A stretch of 7,748 nt of DNA from Bacteroidaceae bacterium (GCA_030843315.1 JAUUPT010000120.1:1-7748), one strand, 5' to 3'; shown: positions 1-7,014, counted from the stretch's first letter. Translations and numbers: made by a program. The notes: a model not told the origin generated them from the letters alone.

Positions 1-1577
1 GAGAGGGAAGGAGCGTAGCCCGATACGTATCCGTTATATCTGAAGAACCACTGCCCGTTTATCGAATAGGACAGGCTCAAGGTAGGCTTGAATATATATT
101 TCTCGGTGGAAGCCTCGTCCTGGCTGTTATAAGTTCTCATAGCGCCGATTCCTACGGTGTAACTCAAATCCTTTATCTTCGATTGGTATTCGGCGAACAG
201 ATAAGTTTCTGCCGTGTTCATCGTAACTTTATCATCTACATTGCCGGAATACGTATTCTGCAGATGCGCCTGCGTATGCTTGACTCCTCCGGTAAACTTC
301 CCACCGTCGAATTGCTTTTCATAGATTCCTTCACCGATGACGGAATACTTCCGTCCTTTGGTATTCGAGCAGATGTCCGTATCGTCGTCATTCTGCATCT
401 TCTGTACGAAAGTCCGGTCGTTCTTACTGTCCAGGTAGGAAGCTACCACGTCTGCATAGATGGTCTGTTTGTTCTTCAGATTCCGCTGGTAGTAGATGTC
501 CAGTGAGGGAATAATGACTTTGGAAGAAGAAAGGTCGGATATGGAGTAGACCGTTTCTCCTTCGTGCAGCGTGCTGAATCTGTCCGACATGGAGTGGGGT
601 GTATCGTTGTAATTGTTTCTCAGGGCAATATTGAGAAGCTGCTTATCGTTGTCCTGGTAGCTGTAATTAAGGTTGAGGTTGAGGGCATCGTATTTTATCT
701 TGGTAGGCTCGCCTATCTCCTTGTTCTCCTGAAACGCTTCCGGGAAGCGGAAACTCTCATAGTTCTCGCGCGTCCACTTCAAGTCTCTTCGTCCCCAATA
801 GGCGGTGGTGCTGATTTCCGACTTATTGAAGTTGTACTTGGCGGAGAGATTGTTCTCACCATATCCCGTCTTGGGAGATACTCCATTGGATAAATCTGCC
901 GAGACGTTTCCACCCGATTCCCTTCTCTTCACAATATAGTTCAGCACGGCGGCAACGTTTCCGTAACGCGCTCCGGGATTGTCAATGTACTCTATGCGGA
1001 CAACGTCGGCGGGGCGGATGGCAATGACTTCGGCTTGCGTTACTTCTATGCCGTTGATGCGGAGCTGTACGTTATCTCCGCCGGGGGCGCTGATACTATT
1101 GTTTATCGGGTTGATGATGATGCGGGACAGTTGCAGGTTTCTCAGTAGGGTGAGTCCGTTGGAAGCTGCTTTGGTCTGCATCTCGGTGGGAAGAATGATT
1201 TGGCGGTCGATTTTCTTGGTTACGGGGCTTGCCGTGACGGTAACTCCTTCCAGAAGCACACTGTTGGCGGATAAAGGCAGCTCTCCCAGTTGCAGGTTTG
1301 CTTTCAGGTTGCGGATGGAGAGGTAGGAGTTATCATAACCGATGCACGAGATGTACAGGATGTAATCCCCGTCCTTCACTTCCTTCAGCAAGAAATTGCC
1401 GTTACTGTCTGTGGCAACTCCGGTGATGAAGGTAGAGTCTTGTGCCATCAGGCTGACGTTGGCATATTCGATGCCTTGGTTGGTACTCTCGTCGGTAACT
1501 TTACCGCTGATTCTGTTTGCTGCTTTTAAAGAGATACAAAGGAGCAACAATCCTAAAATAATACTTAACTTTTTCAT
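1..1577 (-). CDS. TonB-receptor-like outer-membrane beta-barrel protein, C-terminal part outside the window
   Basis: The minus-strand frame from ATG at 1577 stays open to base 1, giving 525 codons; the C-terminus lies beyond the window. Residues 1-20 (starting MKKLSIILGLLLLCISLKAA) form a Sec signal peptide. Residues about 21-105 resemble the carboxypeptidase-regulatory-like beta-sandwich found at the N-terminus of many Bacteroidetes receptors. Next comes a short EGVTVTASP stretch like the linker before a plug. A plug-like domain occupies about 120-225, with the family-typical segment around DVVRIEYIDNPGARYG and LNYIVKRR. The rest is rich in aromatic and polar alternation, as expected of barrel strands. 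This fits the outer-membrane beta-barrel family related to TonB-dependent receptors (the OMP_b-brl_3 type) better than a full SusC; no SusD partner is visible. The substrate is unknown. It diverges from the TPR regulator at 1875, which may control it (inference). Confidence 0.85.
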   Translation of the reverse strand, partial: MKKLSIILGLLLLCISLKAANRISGKVTDESTNQGIEYANVSLMAQDSTFITGVATDSNGNFLLKEVKDGDYILYISCIGYDNSYLSIRNLKANLQLGELPLSANSVLLEGVTVTASPVTKKIDRQIILPTEMQTKAASNGLTLLRNLQLSRIIINPINNSISAPGGDNVQLRINGIEVTQAEVIAIRPADVVRIEYIDNPGARYGNVAAVLNYIVKRRESGGNVSADLSNGVSPKTGYGENNLSAKYNFNKSEISTTAYWGRRDLKWTRENYESFRFPEAFQENKEIGEPTKIKYDALNLNLNYSYQDNDKQLLNIALRNNYNDTPHSMSDRFSTLHEGETVYSISDLSSSKVIIPSLDIYYQRNLKNKQTIYADVVASYLDSKNDRTFVQKMQNDDDTDICSNTKGRKYSVIGEGIYEKQFDGGKFTGGVKHTQAHLQNTYSGNVDDKVTMNTAETYLFAEYQSKIKDLSYTVGIGAMRTYNSQDEASTEKYIFKPTLSLSYSINGQWFFRYNGYVSGYAPSL

Positions 1578-1622
1578 TTCTTCTTATGTTTTATAGTGAT
1601 TATTTTCGTTCTTCGAACATGA

Positions 1623-1630
1623 CAAAGGTA
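1623..1630 (-). promoter_or_regulatory. Predicted -7 box for the outer-membrane protein gene
   Basis: Read on the minus strand this is TACCTTTG, an exact match to the Bacteroidales -7 consensus TAnnTTTG. It lies 45 nt upstream of the ATG at 1577, leaving a leader of roughly 40 nt. No good TTTG -33 element is seen at the expected distance (about 1650-1654), which is common because that element is weakly conserved. The remaining part of the 1578-1874 intergenic region holds no small gene that I can support. Confidence 0.55.
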
Positions 1631-1795
1631 GAGCGTAAAAGCCTTAAATACGGTTTATATCCGCCACTTGTTAAAATGCAACACCTTTTGCAACCATCTG
1701 GTAATGAATGTGTTTGCGACGTGTTTCAAGAGAAAAGTTTATATGTGCCCGCCGCGGGTTTATGCATAAAGGAAAATGCAAAAAAACAGCCTGTC

Positions 1796-1829
1796 TTTGC
1801 CCCCGTTAATCAGTAAATATCTATTTTTG
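1796..1829 (+). promoter_or_regulatory. Predicted promoter of the TPR/HTH regulator
   Basis: TTTG at 1796-1799 and TATTTTTG at 1822-1829 match the Bacteroidales -33 and -7 elements, with a 22-nt spacer that is slightly long. Transcription would start near 1836. That places the first in-frame ATG at 1776 upstream of the transcript and supports the start at 1875. The promoter diverges from the -7 box at 1623-1630, so one regulator bound between them could act on both genes. Confidence 0.55.
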
Positions 1830-1874
1830 CAGAGAATCCAAGGTCGGGTTCATTTAAAGAGGATGGGAAACGGT

Positions 1875-3545
1875 ATGAAAGCATTGAAGCACGGCTTGAT
1901 AAGTTTGGTATGTGTATGGGCGTTGTCGGCATGTACAGAGGGTGTGCCGTCGCAGCTTGTGCAGATAGAAAAGGCAGAACAGACGTTACGGCAGAATGCG
2001 GAAGAAGCCATCGTCCTGCTCCAGTCGGTGAAGAATCCTGAAACCCTGCCCGATTCCCTGCGGGTACGCTATGCCCTTGCCTTGGGACAAGCCCATTGCG
2101 ATGCCCATTGGGTGATGAACGAAGATACCCTGTTGCCGTATGCCTTACAGTATTATGGAAGTCGGGATGTGGAAGACACCCTGCACCTGATGCGTGTCTA
2201 TAAGCTGTTGGCCTATCATCTTTACGACAGCGAACGATATAAAGAAGCCACGGAAATGCTTGCCAAAGGCGATAGCATCGCCGCTTTGCAGAGTGATACG
2301 GCTGCCCGCATCCGCTTGTTGCAGTCTGTACTGAATATAGGAGAAGGCAATGACGATTTTGAAGGATTGCTGCGCTTGCAGAAGCGGTTGACGGCGATAA
2401 ACCGTGATTCCACCCGTTATGCTGACGAGTACAACAGCTTGGCGGTGCTTTATTACTGCACGAATCAGACCGATTCCGCGCTGATTGCCCTTCGCAAAGC
2501 ATCCGAATACCAATATGCACCCGGAGACTCTGCACTGGTATGGGGCTATGTGATGCGTAACTATGCCGATATGCTGAGTGATTCGGGAAAGAACCGGGAA
2601 GCCGCCGACCTGCAACGCCGCGTCTTGCAGAAGTTCAAAGAAAACGGTGATCCTCTTCTGAGCGTATCTTATCTCTCACTTGCACGCTATTACCTGAACA
2701 TGGGGCAGATGGACTCCGCCCACTATTATATGCAGAAGAGTGACAGCGTCCGCCTGCCATCTATGGACCGGGACTTGTGGTTCAGCATCTATTACCTGGT
2801 GCAGAAGACGCTGATGGACTATATCGATACCCGTTCCTTTCCGATTCGGGACGTCGCGTTCTTCTCAAACCGGACGTATAATGACTTCATACGCGACCAG
2901 CGGGTAATCATGCAGAAAGGGAAGACACAGTTGCTGCTCCAGCAACAGAATATGAACCTGCAACTGGAGAAGCAGAAAGAACGGACTGTCTTCGTCGGAC
3001 TGATTTCCCTCTGCATCTTGTTATTGGCAGCTGTCATCTGGTATCTGCAAAGAAGAAAGCGCCTGCTTATAGAGAAGGAAGAAGAGCTGGAAGCACTGCG
3101 CCGCTTGTTGCAAGAGACGGAAGGGGCTGACGGCAGCGGCAACGATAAATTTGTCAAAAAGATGCTGCTTCAGCAATTGGGATTGATACGCATGGTGGCA
3201 ACCAATCCCAGTTCCGACCATCAGGAACTGCTGGTACAGATGGGGCGGATAGCCAATAAAGATGTCGCAGCAGACGATTTGCTGGTTTGGAAAGATTTGT
3301 ATAAGACGATTGACATGGTATACGACGGCTTTTATACCCGCATCGGCAATAAGTATGGCAATATCCTGAATGAAAAGGAACTCCAACTCTGCTGCCTGCT
3401 GAAGTCGGATTTCTCTACCAAAGAGATCAGTGTCGTTATCCAGCAGAGCATCCGGACGGTTTATCAACGTAAGACAGTCATCCGGCAAAAGCTCGGCATG
3501 GAAGAAAAAGAGGATATTGCAGAATTTCTGTCTAAGTCTATATAA
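1875..3545 (+). CDS. Membrane-anchored TPR protein with C-terminal helix-turn-helix, probable transcriptional regulator
   Basis: The product is 556 residues. The N-terminus (MKALKHGLISLVCVWALSAC) reads as a lipoprotein signal with lipobox LSAC at Cys20. About residues 60-300 are helical and TPR-like, clearest near 183-212, 223-255 and 262-292. A coiled-coil-like stretch (345-370) leads into a single transmembrane helix (371-391, followed by RRKR) and a second charged helix (394-415). The C-terminus (about 499-541, ELQLCCLLKSDFSTKEISVV then SIRTVYQRKTVIRQKLG) resembles a LuxR/sigma-like helix-turn-helix. This implies a periplasmic sensor domain and a cytoplasmic DNA-binding domain, an architecture known among Bacteroides TPR regulators; no kinase or receiver domain is visible. 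An upstream in-frame ATG at 1776 lies before the predicted promoter and would bury the signal peptide. An AGAGGA at 1858-1863 may be the ribosome site. The ligand is unknown. A plausible target is the divergent outer-membrane protein gene. Confidence 0.75.
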   Translation: MKALKHGLISLVCVWALSACTEGVPSQLVQIEKAEQTLRQNAEEAIVLLQSVKNPETLPDSLRVRYALALGQAHCDAHWVMNEDTLLPYALQYYGSRDVEDTLHLMRVYKLLAYHLYDSERYKEATEMLAKGDSIAALQSDTAARIRLLQSVLNIGEGNDDFEGLLRLQKRLTAINRDSTRYADEYNSLAVLYYCTNQTDSALIALRKASEYQYAPGDSALVWGYVMRNYADMLSDSGKNREAADLQRRVLQKFKENGDPLLSVSYLSLARYYLNMGQMDSAHYYMQKSDSVRLPSMDRDLWFSIYYLVQKTLMDYIDTRSFPIRDVAFFSNRTYNDFIRDQRVIMQKGKTQLLLQQQNMNLQLEKQKERTVFVGLISLCILLLAAVIWYLQRRKRLLIEKEEELEALRRLLQETEGADGSGNDKFVKKMLLQQLGLIRMVATNPSSDHQELLVQMGRIANKDVAADDLLVWKDLYKTIDMVYDGFYTRIGNKYGNILNEKELQLCCLLKSDFSTKEISVVIQQSIRTVYQRKTVIRQKLGMEEKEDIAEFLSKSI

Positions 3546-3586
3546 TAATATCCGTCACTCAGAGCTATCAGACTGACGGATATTAT
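3545..3586. terminator. Inverted repeat between convergent genes, probable bidirectional terminator
   Basis: ATAATATCCGTCA (3545-3557) and its exact reverse complement TGACGGATATTAT (3574-3586) form a 13-bp perfect stem around a 16-nt loop. It begins on the last base of the TPR gene's stop codon and ends two bases before the ahpF stop codon. Placement between two converging genes fits a shared terminator. The run of T after the stem is short (CTTT on the plus strand), so strength is uncertain. Confidence 0.7.
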
Positions 3587-3588
3587 CT

Positions 3589-5148
3589 TTATACGATTCC
3601 CCGAATCCTGTCATCGAATGCCGACAGTGCCGCTTTGGCACCTTCGCCCATAGCTATGACAATCTGTTTATAGGGTACGTTCGACACATCCCCTGCAGCA
3701 TAAACACCCGGAAGTGTAGTGCGGCAGAAAGCATCTATCTTGATTTCACCTATCGGCGATTTATCCAGCATATCGCCGAAAGGAGCGCTGTTAGCAGCCA
3801 ATCCTATCTGTACGAAGACACCATCCAGTGTTACATCCCGTTCCTCGTCGCAGGTGCGGTCCTTGATGCGAATGGCGGTTACCTTGTCGCCATTGCCTAT
3901 CACCCGGGTCGTTTGCGAAGAAGTGAATATCTCCACGTTCGGCAGGCTCTTGGCTTTCTCCTGCAACACCTGATCGGCTTTCAACGTATCGGCAAATTCG
4001 AAAACAGTTACTTTCTTGCAGATGCCTGCCAGGTCGATAGCTGCTTCGATGCCTGAGTTGCCACCGCCGATAACGGCTACTTCCTTGCCCTGATAGAACG
4101 GCCCGTCGCAATGCGGGCAGAAGGCAACGCCACGGCCGATGTATTCCGCTTCACCTTCTACATTCAGTTTGCGCCAACTGGCACCTGTTGCTATTATAAT
4201 AGCAGGGGCAGTAAACGTTTCGCCGCCAACTACGGTGATTGTCTTTTCTTTTCCTTCCAGTTCTGCCTTCTCTATCCGGCGGTCTTCAAAGATCTCTACC
4301 GGGTAGTGCTCAATGTGGCTTCGGAGTGCGTCGGCAAGTTGTGCGCCGGTGGTGTGCGGCACGGAGATAAGGTTCTCAATGCCTACCGTCTCCTTCACCT
4401 GTCCGCCGATGCGCTCGGCAATGATGGCTACGTGCAATCCCTTACGGGCGGAATAGATGGCTGCCGATGCTCCGGCAGGTCCGCCGCCCAGTACAAGGAC
4501 ATCGAATGCTCTCCGAACAGGCCCTTCGCCTGCTTGCGGCAGGCTGCCGAAAGTCTCTTCCAACTTCTGCAAGAGTTCGCCCAGGGAGCCGCGTCCCACG
4601 TGTAGCAGTTTACCGTTGGCATAAACCGATGGCACGCCTTGTATCTTCAGCGCATCCACTTCCTCTTGATAGAGGGCGCCGTCCACCATCTCGTGGGTGA
4701 TTTGCGGGTTCAGCAGTGCTATGATGTTCAGGGCTTGTACCACGTCCGGGCAGTTGGTGCAGGTCAGCGATATATATGTTTGCAGGCGAATGGGGGTACC
4801 CAGGGCTTTGATACGCCTACTCGTACCCTCGTCCGGCAGGTTTTTCCCTTTTCCGTCGGCATTGAGTACTGCCAGCAGCAGGGAAGTAAACTCGTGCCCG
4901 CCGGGTATGCCACGGAACTTGATACCGGTTTCCTTACCGTCTTTCAGGAGAGTGAACTCCAGCTTCGGTTCTTCGGTCTGCACCAATTGGCAGGATAATT
5001 TGCCGGAACAACCGGCTATATCGTCCAGGAAAGTCACCAGTTCTTGTGCCTGTTCGTGTCCGGGATTGTAGGCGATGCGGAAGGTATAGCGGGCTTCCAG
5101 ATGCTGGAATACGCTCCGCACTTGGTCTAATATGCTTGTTTCTAACAT
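3589..5148 (-). CDS. ahpF: Alkyl hydroperoxide reductase subunit F (AhpF), NAD(P)H-dependent flavoprotein
   Basis: This cytoplasmic 519-residue flavoenzyme passes electrons from NAD(P)H through FAD and two dithiols to oxidised AhpC. The length matches E. coli AhpF (about 521). The N-terminal tandem thioredoxin-fold domain carries the redox pair CTNC at 130-133. The FAD-binding motif GGGPAG is at 221-226, the catalytic disulfide CPHC at 344-347, the pyridine-nucleotide motif GGGNSG at 361-366, and the flavin-binding GVYAAGDV at 481-488. All key residues are present, so the gene looks intact. Two further cysteines, C47 and C53, sit in the N-terminal domain; I attach no function to them. The start MLETSILDQV aligns with the E. 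coli N-terminus. It lies 251 nt downstream of ahpC in the same direction, with no TAnnTTTG box in the gap, so it is probably co-transcribed with ahpC through the repeat array. Confidence 0.97.
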   Translation of the reverse strand: MLETSILDQVRSVFQHLEARYTFRIAYNPGHEQAQELVTFLDDIAGCSGKLSCQLVQTEEPKLEFTLLKDGKETGIKFRGIPGGHEFTSLLLAVLNADGKGKNLPDEGTSRRIKALGTPIRLQTYISLTCTNCPDVVQALNIIALLNPQITHEMVDGALYQEEVDALKIQGVPSVYANGKLLHVGRGSLGELLQKLEETFGSLPQAGEGPVRRAFDVLVLGGGPAGASAAIYSARKGLHVAIIAERIGGQVKETVGIENLISVPHTTGAQLADALRSHIEHYPVEIFEDRRIEKAELEGKEKTITVVGGETFTAPAIIIATGASWRKLNVEGEAEYIGRGVAFCPHCDGPFYQGKEVAVIGGGNSGIEAAIDLAGICKKVTVFEFADTLKADQVLQEKAKSLPNVEIFTSSQTTRVIGNGDKVTAIRIKDRTCDEERDVTLDGVFVQIGLAANSAPFGDMLDKSPIGEIKIDAFCRTTLPGVYAAGDVSNVPYKQIVIAMGEGAKAALSAFDDRIRGIV

Positions 5149-5214
5149 GATAAATGGGGTTAAAATCCTATGAAAGGATGTTGTTAATGCTTTGAACTAT
5201 AGTCTATTGTAGTT

Positions 5215-5228
5215 TCCTACCGGTAGGA
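5215..5228. repeat. 14-bp perfect palindrome at the edge of the 22-bp array
   Basis: TCCTACCGGTAGGA is a perfect palindrome at the ahpF-proximal end of the array, overlapping the first three bases of the first unit. It may be a diverged ninth unit or a separate site; its phase relative to the 22-bp units does not match well. Confidence 0.6.
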
Positions 5229-5399
5229 TACCGGCGTTCCCTCCTTTGGAAACGAGCGTTTCTGCCTTTAGGAACGGGCGTTCCCTCTTTAAGAAACGCG
5301 CGTGTCCGCTTGGGGAGACACGCGTCTCCATTTGCGGAAACAGCCGTTCCCATTTGCGGAAACGGCTGTTACTACTTGTGGACACGGAATGCCGTCCTT
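5226..5399. repeat. Tandem array of eight 22-bp imperfect palindromes between ahpC and ahpF
   Basis: Units begin at 5226, 5248, 5270, 5292, 5314, 5336, 5358 and 5380, an exact 22-nt period without insertions or deletions. The consensus is about GGAAACGGGCGTTCC followed by a 7-nt T-rich spacer such as CATTTGC or CTCCTTT. Each unit core is an imperfect palindrome, for example GGAACGGGCGTTCC (5271-5284) and GGAGACACGCGTCTCC (5314-5329). Because arms are similar, the right arm of one unit can also pair with the left arm of the next. The last unit is the most diverged and runs into the ahpC stop codon (5400-5402). The array fills about two-thirds of the gap. In an ahpC-ahpF transcript it would form a series of hairpins that could stabilise ahpC mRNA or limit ahpF expression (inference). 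Confidence 0.9.
5339..5370 (-). other. Strongest predicted stem-loop within the array, in ahpC-ahpF mRNA sense
   Basis: Arms at 5339-5351 and 5358-5370 come from two adjacent units and enclose a 6-nt loop. In the DNA they match at 12 of 13 positions, including ten in a row (AACAGCCGTT/AACGGCTGTT). In RNA copied in the ahpC direction the one mismatch becomes a U-G wobble, giving 13 continuous pairs; on the opposite strand it would be a C-A mismatch. No U-run follows, so it does not look like a standard intrinsic terminator. Confidence 0.55.
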
Positions 5400-5966
5400 T
5401 TAGATCTTGCCTACCAGGTCGATGCTCGGCTTCAGCGTTGCGCTTCCCTTCTTCCACTTGGCGGGACAAACCTCGCCGTCGTGAGTGGCAACGAACTGTG
5501 CAGCTTCTACTTTGCGCAGCAATTCGTCGGCATTACGTCCGATGCTGTTGTCCTGTATCTCGGCGAGTTTAATCTTTCCTTCGGGGTTCACGAGGAACGT
5601 ACCACGGTATGCCACGCCTTCTTCCTCAATCATTACCCCGAATGCACGGCTCAGGGCGCCGGTGTGGTCGGAGAGCATCGGGTATTTGATTTTGCGGATA
5701 CTTTCGGAAGCATCGTGCCATGCCTTGTGCACGAAGTGTGAGTCGGTACTTACGGAGTACACTTCCACGCCCATTGCTTGGAACTGATCGTATTTCTCAG
5801 CGATGTCCACCAATTCGGTAGGACATACGAAGGTAAAGTCTGCCGGATAGAAGAAGAAAATAGCCCATTTGCCTTTTACATCTTCGCTTGATACTGTTTT
5901 GAAACTTCCGTTCTGGAAAGCCTGAACTTTGAATTCAGGGAGTTGAGAGTTGATAATTGATTCCAT
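5400..5966 (-). CDS. ahpC: Alkyl hydroperoxide reductase subunit C (AhpC), typical 2-Cys peroxiredoxin
   Basis: The 188-residue peroxiredoxin reduces hydrogen peroxide, organic hydroperoxides and probably peroxynitrite in the cytoplasm and is recycled by AhpF. The peroxidatic site FFYPADFTFVCPTEL gives catalytic Cys48 with the conserved Pro and Thr before it. The active-site Arg is in AYRGTF (R121), and the resolving Cys167 is in GEVCPAKW. The C-terminus SIDLVGKI matches the AhpC family, and the length is near E. coli AhpC (187). Two ATGs are available, 5972 and 5966. I prefer 5966 (MESIINSQLPEF), which matches the N-terminus I recall for Bacteroides AhpC; the other adds only Met-Ile. Its own promoter and an OxyR-type site lie upstream at 6010-6085, and the 22-bp palindrome array begins right after its stop codon. 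Confidence 0.97.
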   Translation of the reverse strand: MESIINSQLPEFKVQAFQNGSFKTVSSEDVKGKWAIFFFYPADFTFVCPTELVDIAEKYDQFQAMGVEVYSVSTDSHFVHKAWHDASESIRKIKYPMLSDHTGALSRAFGVMIEEEGVAYRGTFLVNPEGKIKLAEIQDNSIGRNADELLRKVEAAQFVATHDGEVCPAKWKKGSATLKPSIDLVGKI

Positions 5967-6009
5967 AATCATTACTTTTTAATAGGTTTAGTACTTTGTT
6001 TTACCGCTA

Positions 6010-6042
6010 CAAAAATATAGCAATCTTTCCCGGTAGAACAAG
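6010..6042 (-). promoter_or_regulatory. Predicted ahpC promoter
   Basis: On the minus strand a -7 box TATTTTTG (6017 down to 6010) is preceded by a -33-like CTTG (6042 down to 6039) with a 21-nt spacer, within the usual Bacteroidales range. Transcription would begin near 6003, giving a leader of about 37 nt. The promoter separates ahpC from oxyR (stop at 6082-6084); no terminator hairpin is visible after oxyR, so some read-through from oxyR is possible. Confidence 0.65.
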
Positions 6043-6049
6043 AATTCCT

Positions 6050-6085
6050 ATTGAAAAGTTTTATGGGTTGATAGACAAAATCTAT
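6050..6085 (-). promoter_or_regulatory. Probable OxyR operator upstream of ahpC
   Basis: On the minus strand the upstream half is ATAG-N7-CTAT (6085-6071), matching the OxyR core. After a 6-nt centre it is followed by a degenerate half, ATAA-N7-CAAT (6064-6050). The site overlaps the oxyR stop codon at 6082-6084. Its centre is about 64 bp before the predicted ahpC start, a typical activating position. One half is good and the other matches 6 of 8 contact bases, so this is weaker than the dps site. Confidence 0.6.
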
Positions 6086-7014
6086 ACAGCTACTTGTGTT
6101 GCCTTTAGGGAGAGCATTTCCTTAGGTACAGCGTTCTGTATCTCCTTCGTTAATGTTTCTAATAAAGTATGCCGGATGAAGTTCTTATTGGTCAACATCA
6201 CTATCTGCCGGGTGGGGCAGGGGATGGCAAAGGGACGTACGAGTTCTTTCTGTGCATCGCTCAGTTGCAGCACGGCCAGTTCGGGGATGAAGGTTACTCC
6301 CTTGCCGCTCTCCACCATGCGCATAAAGGTTTCCATGCTGCCCAGATGGTAGGCAAGCTGGCTGGTGCGGGCGGCTTTCATCTGGCAGAAGCGCACCAAC
6401 TGGTCGCGGAAGCAATGCCCTTCGTCGAGCAGCCAAAGCTGTTCGCTGTTTGTATTGAGGTCGGAAGTGCGGATGACTTCATTGCCGGCAAGCGCATCCT
6501 CGCGGGCCACGTAGGCAAAGAACTGCTCGTAGAACAATGCTGTCTGCCCAAACTCTTCCATACCTGCCAGGCTTGCCACGATGCCGGCGTCTATCTCTCC
6601 GGTTTGCAGGGCTTTCTTGATGTCGTTGGTCTTCATCTCCACCACTCTTATGTCCAGTCCGGGGTATTTCTTCATCAGTTGGGGGAAGAAGCGGGGAAGG
6701 AGATAAGGCGCGATGGTGGGAAGTATGCCGAGGCGGAACACTCCGGTGAGGGAATGCTTCTCTTCTTCTATAATGCTCTTGATGCGGTTGGTCTGAACCA
6801 ATATGTTCTGTGCCTGCTCTATGATGTGGATGCCGATGGGGGTGGGGCATACGGGTTGCTGGCTGCGGTCGAAGATGCGGGTGTCCAGTTCTTCTTCCAG
6901 TTTCTGAATCATGGCGCTCAGTGTGGGTTGCGTCACGCGGCAATACTCGGCTGCTTTGGCAAAATGGCGGAACTGGTTGACGGCAAGGATGTATTCTAAT
7001 TGTTGTAAAGTCAT
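6082..7014 (-). CDS. oxyR: OxyR, LysR-family peroxide-sensing transcriptional regulator
   Basis: The 310-residue protein has a winged helix-turn-helix at the N-terminus (about 1-60; FAKAAEYCRVTQPTLSAMIQ at 18-37) and a LysR substrate-binding-type regulatory domain from about 91. The peroxide-sensing cysteines are C201 and C210 in GHCFRDQLVRFC, nine residues apart exactly as Cys199 and Cys208 of E. coli OxyR, so disulfide switching is very likely. In Bacteroides fragilis OxyR is known to control dps, ahpCF and katB. I start at ATG 7014 (MTLQQLEYIL), the usual LysR-family beginning; a TTG at 7023 would add three residues. The gene diverges from dps, and its predicted -7 box lies inside an OxyR-type site, which suggests autorepression. 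Other cysteines are C25, C56 and C266. Confidence 0.95.
   Translation of the reverse strand: MTLQQLEYILAVNQFRHFAKAAEYCRVTQPTLSAMIQKLEEELDTRIFDRSQQPVCPTPIGIHIIEQAQNILVQTNRIKSIIEEEKHSLTGVFRLGILPTIAPYLLPRFFPQLMKKYPGLDIRVVEMKTNDIKKALQTGEIDAGIVASLAGMEEFGQTALFYEQFFAYVAREDALAGNEVIRTSDLNTNSEQLWLLDEGHCFRDQLVRFCQMKAARTSQLAYHLGSMETFMRMVESGKGVTFIPELAVLQLSDAQKELVRPFAIPCPTRQIVMLTNKNFIRHTLLETLTKEIQNAVPKEMLSLKATQVAV

Noticed and set aside
183..1529. Several plus-strand open frames of 66-115 codons
   Set aside because: They lie antisense to the outer-membrane protein gene, whose minus-strand frame is open over all 525 codons and shows a signal peptide and domains.
1776..1874. Upstream in-frame extension of the TPR gene from ATG 1776
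   Set aside because: The predicted promoter at 1796-1829 lies inside it, and the lipoprotein-type signal peptide begins at the ATG at 1875.
1810..2535. 241-codon open frame on the minus strand opposite the TPR gene
   Set aside because: Its composition is low in hydrophobic core residues and rich in His, Pro, Ser and Arg, typical of an antisense shadow, and it overlaps a well-supported gene.
5165..5179. Small hairpin ATCCT..AGGAT upstream of ahpF
   Set aside because: Only five base pairs in AT-rich DNA; not distinguishable from chance.
5226..5399. Array considered as a CRISPR
   Set aside because: The period is 22 nt with no unique spacers of 30 nt or so between identical repeats; the units diverge from each other and are palindromic throughout, and no cas gene is present.
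5197..5572. Open frames over the 22-bp array on both strands with repeating peptides
   Set aside because: The repetition simply reflects the DNA repeat (three units equal 66 nt or 22 codons), and the frames run into ahpC in a wrong frame. No start signal or family resemblance supports them.
6169..6999. 276-codon open frame on the plus strand opposite oxyR
   Set aside because: It is antisense to a clearly conserved OxyR, and no promoter or family motif was seen. It is explained by the codon bias of oxyR.
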